A stretch of 63,943 nt of DNA from Belnapia moabensis DSM 16746 (GTDB taxonomy: Bacteria > Pseudomonadota > Alphaproteobacteria > Acetobacterales > Acetobacteraceae). The notes under the pieces are model-generated. The model was given only the letters and a program-made list of their open reading frames with translations. It did not search any database and was not told the DNA's origin. Shown one piece after another: positions 38,006 to 46,031 of the stretch (positions are counted from its first letter, which is position 1; the number at the start of each line of letters is the position of its first letter). Location of the stretch: NCBI RefSeq assembly GCF_000745835.1, contig NZ_JQKB01000026.1, positions 1 to 63,943 on the forward strand, written 5' to 3'. The translations under genes and the position numbers were made by a program.

Positions 38006-39019
38006 TCACGGCCACTCCCAGGCGCCGATCCGCCCGACCGCCATGCCGGCGATGCCGAGGCGCTGCCGCTCCAGCGTCACCGGCACATCGATCCGCGGCG
38101 GCCCGCCCTCCGGCGGCACCCGGGCCAGCATGCCGACCATCCTCCGCGCCATCCCCGCCCCGCGCGGCGCCACCACCCCGGCCGCCACCAGCGCATCCAG
38201 CGCCGCCGCCGCCCCGGTCAGCCGCAGCGTGCCCGCCCCCATCGGCTGCAATTCCCGGTCGAGCGACAGCGTCGCCTGGAGCACCGCCACCGCCGGCCCC
38301 CAGGCGAGGTCGAGGCGCGACACGGCCAGCGTCCCGCCACCATCGCGCCAAGCGGCGGCCTGCGCCCGCGGCCCGCCCGGCGGCGGCACCGGCCCGGTCA
38401 GCGCCGCCTCGATCCCGGCCCGCACCACCCGCCCACCCAGCCCCGCCACCGGCACCGGCAACTCCACCCCGTCGAGCCCGCCCCGCAGCGCCAGCGCCGT
38501 CTCGCCCTCGGCAGCGCCCTCACGCGTCTCGAGATCGAGCCGCAGCCCCGCCACCCCCAGCCCGCCGATCCTGAGCCCGCCCCCCTCGATCGCCGCCTCG
38601 CTCGGCAGTGCCCGCCGCTCGACCGGCAGGCGCGCGACCAGCCGCTCCGCCGTCACCGGCACCTCCGCATCCCCGAGCCGCAGCCGGTGCTCTCCCGCCA
38701 GCACCACCTCCAGCCGCATCGGCCGCAGCATCTCGACGGCGAGGTCGAGCGACGGCGCCCGCCACTCCACCCCTTCGGATGCCAGCCGGAAATCCGGCAC
38801 CCGCAGCCGCACGACCAGCGGCCAGCCGCCGCGCACCGGCGCCCCATGCTCCACCACCCAGCCTTCGGCTTGCCGCGCCGCCGCCCAGCCGGCGAGCCCC
38901 GCCTCCACCTGCCCCGCCATCCAGCGCCAGAGCACCACCTGCCCCAGCCCGAGCAGCAGCAGCAACGCCAGCCCCCCGAGAAGGAGACGGCGGGGGAGGG
39001 GGTTCGGCTTGGCTGGCAT
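38006..39019 (-). CDS. DUF2125 domain-containing protein
   Basis: 337 residues. An N-terminal transmembrane anchor (LLLGGLALLLLLGLGQVVLW) is followed by a large beta-rich periplasmic domain with GWPLVVRLRVPDFRLA near residue 65, as in the DUF2125 family of alphaproteobacteria. The fold is AsmA-like, suggesting an envelope role, but no function is established. It is divergent from the gamma-glutamylcyclotransferase gene 59 bases away, an association seen in related genomes. Confidence 0.85.
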   Translation of the reverse strand: MPAKPNPLPRRLLLGGLALLLLLGLGQVVLWRWMAGQVEAGLAGWAAARQAEGWVVEHGAPVRGGWPLVVRLRVPDFRLASEGVEWRAPSLDLAVEMLRPMRLEVVLAGEHRLRLGDAEVPVTAERLVARLPVERRALPSEAAIEGGGLRIGGLGVAGLRLDLETREGAAEGETALALRGGLDGVELPVPVAGLGGRVVRAGIEAALTGPVPPPGGPRAQAAAWRDGGGTLAVSRLDLAWGPAVAVLQATLSLDRELQPMGAGTLRLTGAAAALDALVAAGVVAPRGAGMARRMVGMLARVPPEGGPPRIDVPVTLERQRLGIAGMAVGRIGAWEWP

Positions 39020-39078
39020 GATGCCCGGCGCTATACCGCGCCCCCACGCGGCAGGCGATTGCCGATACCCGGACCCGC

Positions 39079-39609
39079 ATGCCCGAATCCCTCCATATCT
39101 TCGCCTATGGCTCGCTGATCTGGCGCCCCGGCTTCGCCTACGAGTCGCGTCACCCTGCGCTGCTGCGTGGCTTCCACCGCCGCTTCTGCCTCACCAGCCG
39201 CCACTACCGCGGCACGGCGGAGCAGCCCGGCCTGGTCCTCGGCCTCGACCGCGGCGGCGCCTGCCGCGGCGTCGCCTTCGCCGTCGCCCCCGAAGCGGCG
39301 GAGGAAACCCTCGCCTATCTCGACGCGCGGGAGAATGTCGCCGGCGAGATTGTCTACACCCGCCGCCTGCTGCCCGTCCGCCTGCTTGATGACGGCCGCA
39401 CCGTACAAGCCGTCACCTATGTCGCGAACCGCCGCCACGCCGCCTATTGCCGCCCGGCGCCGGAGGTTGCCGCCGCCGCCATCGCCCTCGGCATCGGCCA
39501 GGCGGGGGCGAACCGGGACTACCTGATGAACACCGTCTCCCATCTCCGCGACCTCGGCATCCGCGACGCCGCGCTCGACCGCATCGCCGCCCTGCTGCCG
39601 CCGGGCTGA
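39079..39609 (+). CDS. Glutathione-specific gamma-glutamylcyclotransferase (ChaC-like)
   Basis: 176 residues. The ChaC substrate loop FAYGSLIWRPGF lies near residue 8, and the catalytic glutamate is probably in YLDARENVAGE near 88. RGFHRRFCLTSRHYRG is a second family block. ChaC enzymes split glutathione into 5-oxoproline and Cys-Gly in the cytoplasm. The gene is single, divergent from DUF2125, and ends in a 225-base convergent gap before plsC in which no gene or clear terminator is seen. Confidence 0.88.
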   Translation: MPESLHIFAYGSLIWRPGFAYESRHPALLRGFHRRFCLTSRHYRGTAEQPGLVLGLDRGGACRGVAFAVAPEAAEETLAYLDARENVAGEIVYTRRLLPVRLLDDGRTVQAVTYVANRRHAAYCRPAPEVAAAAIALGIGQAGANRDYLMNTVSHLRDLGIRDAALDRIAALLPPG

Positions 39610-39834
39610 GTCCCGGGAACAAAGCATCCACACTTCTCCCAACCCCTTCAATTTGCGGCCGAATCATTGAAGAGCGCGTGATCGGGGCCGGGGGACGGCT
39701 TGTGGCTATCTCGCGGAATATCCGCCTATTTCAATGCGTTAGCCTGTGCAATGTGCGGTGGATGAGTGGCCCTGCACAAGCCTCCTCTGTGGAAAAACCC
39801 CGCTCCGGCAGCAGCTTGCGGTCTCCGGCTGGCC

Positions 39835-40593
39835 TCACGGCGCAGCGGTCGGCACCAACTCATCCACGGTTTTATCCACAGGGGCCAGGCCCATCAGCCG
39901 GTCCGTCTCCCGCTCGATGACGGCCTCCAACTCGCGCATCAGCACCGGCCTCGGCAGCCCCGCCGGCAGCGGCGGCAGCACGGCGATGGAGATCACCCCC
40001 GGCCGCTTGCGGAAGGCCCGCCGCCCCCAGAGCCGCCCGCTATCGGTCGCCACCGGGATCACCGGCAGCCCCGTCGCCGAGGCCAGCGCCGCAATCCCCG
40101 GCTGATAAGGGCTGTGCTGCCCCGGCGCCACCCGCGTCCCCTCGGGGAAGATGACGAGCTGCCGCCCCGCCGCCATCGCCTTTCGCCCGTCCTTCAGCAG
40201 CTGCCGCATCGCCGCCCCGCCGCCCTCGCGGTCCACCGGAATCATCCCCGCCTTGGCGACGAGGAAGCCGTAGAAGGGAATGCGCAGCAATTCCTGCTTC
40301 AGCACGTAGCAGCAGCGCGGCACCAGCAGCAGCCAGATGATGGTGTCGAGCGCCGACTGGTGCTTCGCCGCGATCAGCGCCGGCCCGGACTGCGGCAGGT
40401 GCTCCCGCCCCGTTACATGCAGGCGGATGCCGCAGATCAGCCGCAGCTCCTGCACCACCAGCCAGGCCCAGAAGCGGATCACCGGCATGGTCCAGCGGCC
40501 GGGCGCCAGGAGCACCGGCGTCGCTAGCACCGCGACCATCGCCGTGCTGCCGAAAAAGGCAATGTTGAACAGAACAGAACGAAGCCAGGTCAT
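39835..40593 (-). CDS. plsC: 1-acyl-sn-glycerol-3-phosphate acyltransferase (PlsC family)
   Basis: 252 residues with an N-terminal membrane helix. The acyltransferase motifs are in order: HX4D as KHQSALDT near residue 77, GMIPVDREGG near 115, and FPEGTRVAPG near 150. The enzyme acylates lysophosphatidic acid in phospholipid synthesis. The ATG overlaps the ydcF-like stop (TGATG), placing it as the last gene of ftsE-ftsX-ydcF-plsC. The C-terminal codons contain a perfect DnaA-box-like TTATCCACA, considered incidental. Confidence 0.88.
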   Translation of the reverse strand: MTWLRSVLFNIAFFGSTAMVAVLATPVLLAPGRWTMPVIRFWAWLVVQELRLICGIRLHVTGREHLPQSGPALIAAKHQSALDTIIWLLLVPRCCYVLKQELLRIPFYGFLVAKAGMIPVDREGGGAAMRQLLKDGRKAMAAGRQLVIFPEGTRVAPGQHSPYQPGIAALASATGLPVIPVATDSGRLWGRRAFRKRPGVISIAVLPPLPAGLPRPVLMRELEAVIERETDRLMGLAPVDKTVDELVPTAAP

Positions 40594-41219
40594 CAAGGGG
40601 GATCCAGGGGCAGGCCGAGCAGGTAGGGCAGGCCGGCCCAGGCTGCGAGGAATTTCAGGTACTCCCCCGCCAGCAGCGACCAGGTCCTCGCCCGTCCGCC
40701 CGCTGCCGGGTCGCGCAGCCTGGCCGGCACCACGGGATGGGCAACCAGCACAACCTCCGGCAGGCGTCGCCGCAGCTCCAGCAGCGCCCGCGGCATGTGA
40801 TAGCCCGCCGTCACCACCAGGAGCGAGCGGATTTCCTTCGCTCGCGCCCAATCGGCGATCTCGGCGGCATTGCCCCGCGTCGTCGTCGCCCGCGGCCCGA
40901 GGCTGACGCGCTCGCCGAGCGCCTCCGGCTCCAGCGCCGCCAGCCGCGCCAGGTCGGCCAAAGTCACCTGCGGATGCACGCCGGAGACGAGCAGATGCTC
41001 CGCCCGCCCCTCGCGCAGCAGCCGCAACCCGGTCTCGACGCGCTCCGCCCCGCCGGTCAGCACCGCGATGCCATCCGTATGCCGCCCCGGCTCCGCCGGC
41101 CCCTGCCCCGCCACCACCAGGAACCAGCCGAAGCCGAGAACCAGCAGGCTGAAGCCCAGCACCGGCGCCAGCACCAGCCAGCGCCGCCTCTTCCTGCTCC
41201 GGAGGGCCGCCTCGCTCAC
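40593..41219 (-). CDS. YdcF/ElyC-family membrane protein (DUF218)
   Basis: 208 residues. One N-terminal transmembrane helix (WLVLAPVLGFSLLVLGFGW) is followed by the DUF218 domain: IAVLTGGAERVETGLRLL near residue 50, LLVSGVHPQ, and the TTRGNAAEIADWA and VVTAGYHMPRALLEL blocks near 112-140. Members such as ElyC and SanA act in envelope integrity and peptidoglycan-precursor supply. A GTG start gives a GTGA overlap with ftsX. Sits between the cell-division ABC pair and plsC. Confidence 0.87.
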   Translation of the reverse strand: MSEAALRSRKRRRWLVLAPVLGFSLLVLGFGWFLVVAGQGPAEPGRHTDGIAVLTGGAERVETGLRLLREGRAEHLLVSGVHPQVTLADLARLAALEPEALGERVSLGPRATTTRGNAAEIADWARAKEIRSLLVVTAGYHMPRALLELRRRLPEVVLVAHPVVPARLRDPAAGGRARTWSLLAGEYLKFLAAWAGLPYLLGLPLDPP

Positions 41220-42112
41220 GGCAGCCGCCGCAGCCAGCGCCGCACCGTCACCTGTGCCGTCAGCCAGCCGAGCGCCGCGCCCAGCAGCGGCAGCAGGGCG
41301 AGCGCCGCCCAGGGCACGCTCCCCCAGGGCAGCCCCGCCACCGACCCCGCCGGCACCTGCCCGAGCAGCGGCGCCGCCAGATCGGCGAAGCCCGCCAGCA
41401 CCGGCGCCGCCAGCAGCGTCCCGAGCAGCGCCCCGGTCCCCACCAGCAGCCCCGCCCGCCCGGCGAAACGCCCGGCGATATCGGTATCCGTCGCACCCAT
41501 GTCGTGCAGCAGGGCGATCGCCGCCCGCCGCGCCGCGATCCCCGCCCGCACCGCGACCGCGACCACCGCCGCCGCGATCCCCGCCACCAGCACCAGCGCC
41601 GCGAGCGCCACCGTTTGCAGGCTCCGTGCCAGCGCCACCAGCCGCGCCACCCAGACGCCATGCGACTCGACCACGCCCCCAGGCACCGCCGCCGCGATCC
41701 GCCCCGCCAGCTCGTCGGGCGAGGCCGGCAGCTCCGCCAGCCGCAGCTCGATCACCAGCGGCAGCGCGACTGCCGGCGCCTCGCCCAGCCAGGGCCTGAG
41801 CAGCGCCTGCATCTGCGCCTCGCTCATCACTCTGGCCTCGGCCACCTCCGGCAGCGCCTCGAGCGCCGCCAGCGCCCGCTCCAGCCGCCCGCCCGAGGCG
41901 GCGGCCGGCGGCAGCTGCACCGTCACCGCCGCGGCGGCGCCGGCCTCCCACCGCGCCGTCAGCTCCGCCGCCCCCTGCGCTCCGGCGAGGGCCAGCGCCG
42001 CCAGCAACGCCATCGCCGCCACCAGCGCCGGCAGCAGCCGGTCCGACAGCGCCCGTCGCAGCCCGAGCGGATCCCGCCCCCGGCTGCGCCTTACTCTTGG
42101 CGGCCTAGCCAT
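41216..42112 (-). CDS. ftsX: Cell division protein FtsX
   Basis: 298 residues with four transmembrane helices and a large periplasmic domain between the first two. The C-terminal half ([20 protein letters not shown] near residue 200) is the coupling segment that contacts FtsE. FtsEX controls periplasmic amidases in cell division. The N-terminal tail is basic ([18 protein letters not shown]). The chosen ATG overlaps ftsE by 8 bases. Confidence 0.88.
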   Translation of the reverse strand: MARPPRVRRSRGRDPLGLRRALSDRLLPALVAAMALLAALALAGAQGAAELTARWEAGAAAAVTVQLPPAAASGGRLERALAALEALPEVAEARVMSEAQMQALLRPWLGEAPAVALPLVIELRLAELPASPDELAGRIAAAVPGGVVESHGVWVARLVALARSLQTVALAALVLVAGIAAAVVAVAVRAGIAARRAAIALLHDMGATDTDIAGRFAGRAGLLVGTGALLGTLLAAPVLAGFADLAAPLLGQVPAGSVAGLPWGSVPWAALALLPLLGAALGWLTAQVTVRRWLRRLP

Positions 42113-42770
42113 GCGCCACCAGCCGTCCTTCCTCCATGCGCAGCGCCGGAGCCGGATGCTCGGCGACCAGACCCTCCGCATGGGTCGCCACGACAACGGT
42201 AGTGCCCAGCCGATGCATCTCCCGCAGCAGCGCCAGCACCCGCCGCGCCTGCACGCCGTCGAGGTTGCCTGTCGGCTCGTCCGCGACCAGCAGGGCAGGG
42301 CGCATCACCACCGCCCGGGCGAGCGCCACCCGCTGCTGCTCACCGCCCGAGAGCGTCGCCGGCAGCGCCCCCGCCTTCGCATCGAGCCCCGTCCAGCGCA
42401 GCATCTCGCCGACATCCGCCCGCAGCTGCGCTTCCGCCCGCCCGGCGATGCGCATCGGCAGCGCCACGTTGTCGAAGACGGTGAGGTGCGGCAGCAGCCG
42501 GAAATCCTGATAGACCACGCCGATCCTGCGCCGGAGCCCCGGCAGCGCCCCGCGCCGTAGTCGGGAAAGCGGCTGGCCCAGCACCTCTACCTCCCCCCGG
42601 CTCGGCCTCAGGGCGAGATGCATCAGCCCGAGCAGCGAGGACTTCCCCGCGCCCGATGGCCCGAGCAGCCAGTGGAAGCTGCCCTGCGGCAGGACGAAGC
42701 TGACGTCGCGCAGCACCTCCGGCGCCGGCCCGGACCCGTATCGCAGCCCGACATCATCGAAGCGCACCAT
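42105..42770 (-). CDS. ftsE: Cell division ATP-binding protein FtsE
   Basis: 221 residues. ABC ATPase with Walker [11 protein letters not shown] near residue 37, the ABC signature [14 protein letters not shown] near 134, and Walker [14 protein letters not shown] near 155. [21 protein letters not shown] is typical of FtsE. It is the cytoplasmic partner of FtsX. The ATG opening [12 protein letters not shown] is used; an in-frame TTG 12 bases upstream is an alternative. First gene of the leftward ftsE-ftsX-ydcF-plsC operon, divergent from a zinc-ribbon gene. Confidence 0.92.
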   Translation of the reverse strand: MVRFDDVGLRYGSGPAPEVLRDVSFVLPQGSFHWLLGPSGAGKSSLLGLMHLALRPSRGEVEVLGQPLSRLRRGALPGLRRRIGVVYQDFRLLPHLTVFDNVALPMRIAGRAEAQLRADVGEMLRWTGLDAKAGALPATLSGGEQQRVALARAVVMRPALLVADEPTGNLDGVQARRVLALLREMHRLGTTVVVATHAEGLVAEHPAPALRMEEGRLVAHG

Positions 42771-42862
42771 GGGGCCGGACAATGCCGCCGCCGGGCCGGC
42801 ACGCCAAGGCCCGTGCGCGGGCGCTTGCGGCGCGGGCAGGGGGGCCGCACATTACGGCCCCG

Positions 42863-43258
42863 ATGCGCATCCATTGCCCCCAATGCCAAGCCGCCTATGA
42901 CGTGCCGGAGCGGCTGATCGCCGGCGGGCGGATGCTGCGCTGCGTGAAGTGCCGCCACGAATGGGCCGAGGCCGCCCCGCCGCCCCCCGCCGCGCCGCCC
43001 GAAGCACCATCACCGAAGCCGCCGCCGCCCGAGCCGGACCGGCCCCTGCCGCCGCCGATCCCGACGCAGAACCGCCTGCACCAGCCCATCGACCCGCCGA
43101 AGCCGCCACGCCGCGCCCGCCTGGCCCTCGCCGCCGCCTGGGCCGCCTCCGCGCTGGTGCTCATCGGCTTCGTCATCGCCCTGCTCGCCTGGCAGGCGCC
43201 GATCACCGCCGCCTGGCCCCCCGCCGCCCGCCTCTACGTGCTGCTCGGCCGCGCCTGA
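42863..43258 (+). CDS. MJ0042-type zinc-ribbon membrane protein
   Basis: 131 residues. It begins with the MJ0042 zinc finger MRIHCPQCQAAYDVPERLI and a second CxxC pair in LRCVKCRHEWAE. A long proline-rich linker (residues ~43-90) and one transmembrane helix (ALVLIGFVIALLAW) follow. This is the common architecture of zinc-ribbon proteins found next to ftsE in alphaproteobacteria; the function is unknown. Divergent from ftsE. Confidence 0.85.
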   Translation: MRIHCPQCQAAYDVPERLIAGGRMLRCVKCRHEWAEAAPPPPAAPPEAPSPKPPPPEPDRPLPPPIPTQNRLHQPIDPPKPPRRARLALAAAWAASALVLIGFVIALLAWQAPITAAWPPAARLYVLLGRA

Positions 43259-43350
43259 TCCGAGGCCGGCATCCGCCCAACCGTTGCTAAGCCGATGCCG
43301 GTCTTGCCCGTGTCGAGCCAGCGATTCACGCCCTGGACTTCGATTGAGCC

Positions 43351-43929
43351 CTACCGCAGCAACGGCCCCACCAGCAGCAGCACGCCGAACCCCGCCACCG
43401 CCGTCGCCCCGAGCCGCGGCACAACCCCGGCGATGCCCCGCCGCGCCGCCGCCCGCCCCAGCACCGCGCCGAGCCCGATCCAGCCCACCGCCACCGTGAC
43501 CAGCAGCGCGAGAAAGCCGAGCATGTAAGGCAGCACCGGCGCCTTGCCGAAGGGGACGATGCCGAGCGCGAAGACGATGGCCTTTGGATTGAGCAGCGTG
43601 GTGAGGAACAACTGCCGCGGCCTTACCAGCCCCGCCCCCACCACCGCGCCGGCGCCCCGCCGCCACAGCCGCCAGGCCAGCATGAGCAGATAGGCCCCGA
43701 CCGCCGCCCGCAGCGCCGCCGCCAGCAGCGGCTGCCCCGCCATCACCGGCCCCAACACCAGGCCAAGCGTCAGGATGGCGATGCCATACCCCGCCGCCTC
43801 CGCCGGCACGAGCGGCAGGGAGCGCCGCAGCCCCACCATCGCCCCGGAGGTCGCCAGCAGCGTATTGGTCGGCCCCGGCGTCGCCAGCACGGCGAGCACG
43901 GCAAGGGCGAAAAGCAGCGGGTCTTTCAT
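43351..43929 (-). CDS. LysE/RhtB-family amino acid exporter
   Basis: 192 residues with five or six hydrophobic helices. The family opening VLATPGPTNTLLATSGAMVG near residue 14 and LNPKAIVFALGIVPFG near 112 mark the LysE/RhtB group, which exports amino acids across the inner membrane. No LysR-type partner is adjacent, so the substrate is unknown. It is a single gene in a leftward run; a hairpin repeat lies just upstream. Confidence 0.88.
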   Translation of the reverse strand: MKDPLLFALAVLAVLATPGPTNTLLATSGAMVGLRRSLPLVPAEAAGYGIAILTLGLVLGPVMAGQPLLAAALRAAVGAYLLMLAWRLWRRGAGAVVGAGLVRPRQLFLTTLLNPKAIVFALGIVPFGKAPVLPYMLGFLALLVTVAVGWIGLGAVLGRAAARRGIAGVVPRLGATAVAGFGVLLLVGPLLR

Positions 43930-43964
43930 GGGTCCTCGGGCGGCAATGTCCCGAGGCGCTTAGA

Positions 43965-43997
43965 GCAAACCCCGGCCGGATGGAATCATCCAGCCGG
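43965..43997. repeat. Extragenic palindromic repeat candidate
   Basis: CCGGCCGGATG (43972-43982), a GAAT loop and CATCCAGCCGG (43987-43997) form an 11-bp stem with one mismatch, preceded by TTAGAGCAAAC. A TTAGAGCA start followed by a hairpin resembles the intergenic palindromic units scattered through alphaproteobacterial genomes. Only one copy is in this window. Confidence 0.4.
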
Positions 43998-44056
43998 CGG
44001 TATTCGCTTGCCGGAGCACCACGCTGAAGCCGCCCCGGCCCGCTGCGGGCCCGGTC

Positions 44057-44284
44057 TCAGGCATGCCCGATCGGCCCGAATGCATCGTAGCTCGTCGCCG
44101 TCACCACGGCGGCGAAGAGCCGCAGCGCATCCGGCCCGCCGCGATCGCTCAGCGTGCCCTGTTCCATCTCGATGGCCAGCAGCCTGGCATGTTCCGCCAG
44201 GGTCTCCGTGGCACGGCGCAACGCCTCGCGCGAGAGGGCGAGTTGCAGGTCGTCGGTCAGCAAATTCCAGTCGGCGGGCGGCAT
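44057..44284 (-). CDS. Small hypothetical protein
   Basis: 75 residues, mostly helical: MPPADWNLLTDDLQLALSRE, then ALRRATETLAEHARLLAIEME and a C-terminal ALRLFAAVVTATSYDA. No family is recognised. The ATG with GGGA upstream is chosen; a longer open frame reaching 44338 would cross a palindrome and looks non-coding at its start. A palindrome about 50 bases upstream may be its operator. Isolated between lysE and a hydratase gene, all leftward. Confidence 0.5.
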   Translation of the reverse strand: MPPADWNLLTDDLQLALSREALRRATETLAEHARLLAIEMEQGTLSDRGGPDALRLFAAVVTATSYDAFGPIGHA

Positions 44285-44330
44285 GGGGTTTCCCAATCCC
44301 TGTCGCCATCCTGGCGGAAGCCAATACTTA

Positions 44331-44346
44331 GCCACCACATGGTGGC
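44331..44346. promoter_or_regulatory. Inverted repeat upstream of the small hypothetical gene
   Basis: GCCACCA-CA-TGGTGGC is a 7+7 bp perfect inverted repeat in the 109-base gap between the hydratase stop and the small gene start. It could be an operator or part of a hairpin ending the hydratase transcript; no T-run follows. Confidence 0.3.
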
Positions 44347-44393
44347 CGCTGCATCCTGCCCCATCGCCGATTAACGCCCCCTTTCCGCCGCCA

Positions 44394-45158
44394 TCACACC
44401 AAGCGGAGCCGCGCCTCCCCCAGCCCCTCGAATTCGGCGATGACCTCGCAGGGCCCCTCCAGCCAGACCGGCAGTGTCACCGAGCCGAGCCAGACCACCT
44501 GCCCCGCCCGCAGCCCGCCGAATTCCCGCGCCGCCCCCGACCCGGCGAGCCAGGCCAGCGCCTCCAGCGGATGGCCAAGCAGCTCCCGCCCATGCCCCTC
44601 CGCCACCACCTTTCCGCCGATGTGGAAGCGGCCGCGCACCGAAGCGAGGTCGATCTCCCGCCACCCCGCGACCGGCGCCCCGATCACCCCCGAAGCATGG
44701 AAGACCTGGTCGGCGATCAGCGCCGGCGTCCCCAACTCCATGAGGTCGCCATAGCGCCGCTCGACGATCTCGATGGCGGGGAACAACTCCCCCACAGCCT
44801 CGGCCGCCTGTGCCCGGGTGCAGGGCCCGGCCGGCAGGTCCCGCCCGAGCCGCACCCCGATCTCGCACTCGACCCCCGGCGCGACGAAATCCGCGAAGCG
44901 GAACTCCGTCCCGCTCGGATTGACGCTCGCCGCCGTCACGAACCCCGCCGCCGGCCCACCGAGGCCGAGATACTCCTGCATCTTCCGCGTCGTCGCGCCG
45001 ATCTTGAAGCCGGCCGGGGGCAGGGCGCCCAGCGCCGCGGCAACCTCGCGCTGCACCGCATAGCCCTCGGCCTCATTCTTGGGGGCCGCGCCCCCGAGCG
45101 GCGCCAACACCCGCCGCCCCCGCCTCGCCTCGAGGATCGCCTCCGCCGCCGCCCCCAT
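44394..45158 (-). CDS. Hydratase/decarboxylase of the 2-keto-4-pentenoate hydratase family
   Basis: 254 residues of the fumarylacetoacetate-hydrolase superfamily. PPAGFKIGATTRKMQEYLGL near residue 47, the acidic metal-binding stretch ECEIGVRLGRDLP near 97, and AIEIVERRYGD near 130 match MhpD/DmpE-type hydratases. These act on 2-hydroxypenta-2,4-dienoates or related keto acids. No aromatic meta-cleavage genes are near, so the physiological substrate is open. It lies 14 bases downstream of rlmB and may be co-transcribed. Confidence 0.85.
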   Translation of the reverse strand: MGAAAEAILEARRGRRVLAPLGGAAPKNEAEGYAVQREVAAALGALPPAGFKIGATTRKMQEYLGLGGPAAGFVTAASVNPSGTEFRFADFVAPGVECEIGVRLGRDLPAGPCTRAQAAEAVGELFPAIEIVERRYGDLMELGTPALIADQVFHASGVIGAPVAGWREIDLASVRGRFHIGGKVVAEGHGRELLGHPLEALAWLAGSGAAREFGGLRAGQVVWLGSVTLPVWLEGPCEVIAEFEGLGEARLRLV

Positions 45159-45172
45159 CGCTTCCTCCGTTA

Positions 45173-45952
45173 TTACTTCCGCCCCAACTCATACAGCGCC
45201 ACCGCGGCGGCAGCCGAGACGTTGAGGCTCTCCATCTCCGGCGCGATGGGCAGCCGGCACAGCTCGTCGCAGCCCTCCCGCGTGAGCCGCCGCATCCCGT
45301 CGCCCTCCGCCCCGAGCACCAGCGCCACCCTACGCCCGCCGAGGCCCGACTGCGCCAGCGTCACCGGCGCCTCGCCCGCCAGCCCGACGACCCAAAGTCC
45401 CGCCTTCTTCAGCTCGTCGAGCGCCCGCGCCAGGTTCACCACGCGTACCACCGGCACGATCTCGAGCGCGCCCGAGGCCGCCCGCGCCAGCGCCCCCGTC
45501 TCCGGCGGCGCATGCCGGTCCTGCATCACCAGCGCCGACGCCCCGAAGGCCGCGGCAGAGCGCAGGATCGCCCCGATATTCCTGGGGTCCGTCACCTGAT
45601 CGAGCACCAGGACCGGCCCCGAGCCATGCTCCACCGCCCGGTCGAGCGTCAGGTTCGGCAGCGGCTCCACCAGCAGCGCCGCGCCCTGATGCACCGCATC
45701 CTCCGGCAGGAAGGTGGCGAAGCGCCCTCGCTCCACCCGCTCCGGCGCCACCCGCCAGCGCTCGCCGAGCCGCGCCGCCAGCGCCGCCTCCGCATCCTCC
45801 GTCACCAGCAGCCGCTTCAGCCGCCGCGCCGGGTTGGCCAGCGCCGCCGCCACCGCATGCAGCCCGTAGAGCCACAGCCCGCCGGCCCCTCCACGCGCCT
45901 CAGCCTGGGGCGGACGGCGAGGGGCGGGCGGGGTCTGGCTCGATCGACGCAT
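45173..45952 (-). CDS. rlmB: 23S rRNA (guanosine-2'-O-)-methyltransferase RlmB (SpoU/TrmH family)
   Basis: 259 residues. An N-terminal substrate-binding domain (LYGLHAVAAALANPARRLKRL) leads into the SPOUT knot with the three SpoU motifs: DQVTDPRNIGAILRSAAAFG near residue 117, LVLGAEGDGMRRLT near 210, and IPI-like LPIAPEMESLNVSAAAAVAL at the end. It methylates G2251 in 23S rRNA. The N-terminal 25 residues are basic and Pro-rich. Divergent from the rhodanese gene. Confidence 0.9.
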   Translation of the reverse strand: MRRSSQTPPAPRRPPQAEARGGAGGLWLYGLHAVAAALANPARRLKRLLVTEDAEAALAARLGERWRVAPERVERGRFATFLPEDAVHQGAALLVEPLPNLTLDRAVEHGSGPVLVLDQVTDPRNIGAILRSAAAFGASALVMQDRHAPPETGALARAASGALEIVPVVRVVNLARALDELKKAGLWVVGLAGEAPVTLAQSGLGGRRVALVLGAEGDGMRRLTREGCDELCRLPIAPEMESLNVSAAAAVALYELGRK

Positions 45953-46031
45953 GCGTCCATTTGGCCCGCGCCCGTGTTGCTGTCCATGCCCCTGCGACAT
46001 ACCCTCCGCCGCAAGACCGAGGACGCGACAG

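Noticed and set aside
39872-39880. Perfect DnaA-box sequence TTATCCACA near an A/T-richer convergent gap (oriC?)
   Set aside because: It lies inside the plsC coding sequence (Val-Asp-Lys codons), with only one imperfect neighbour (TGTGGAAAA). No dnaA, dnaN, gidA or hemE-type neighbours are present.
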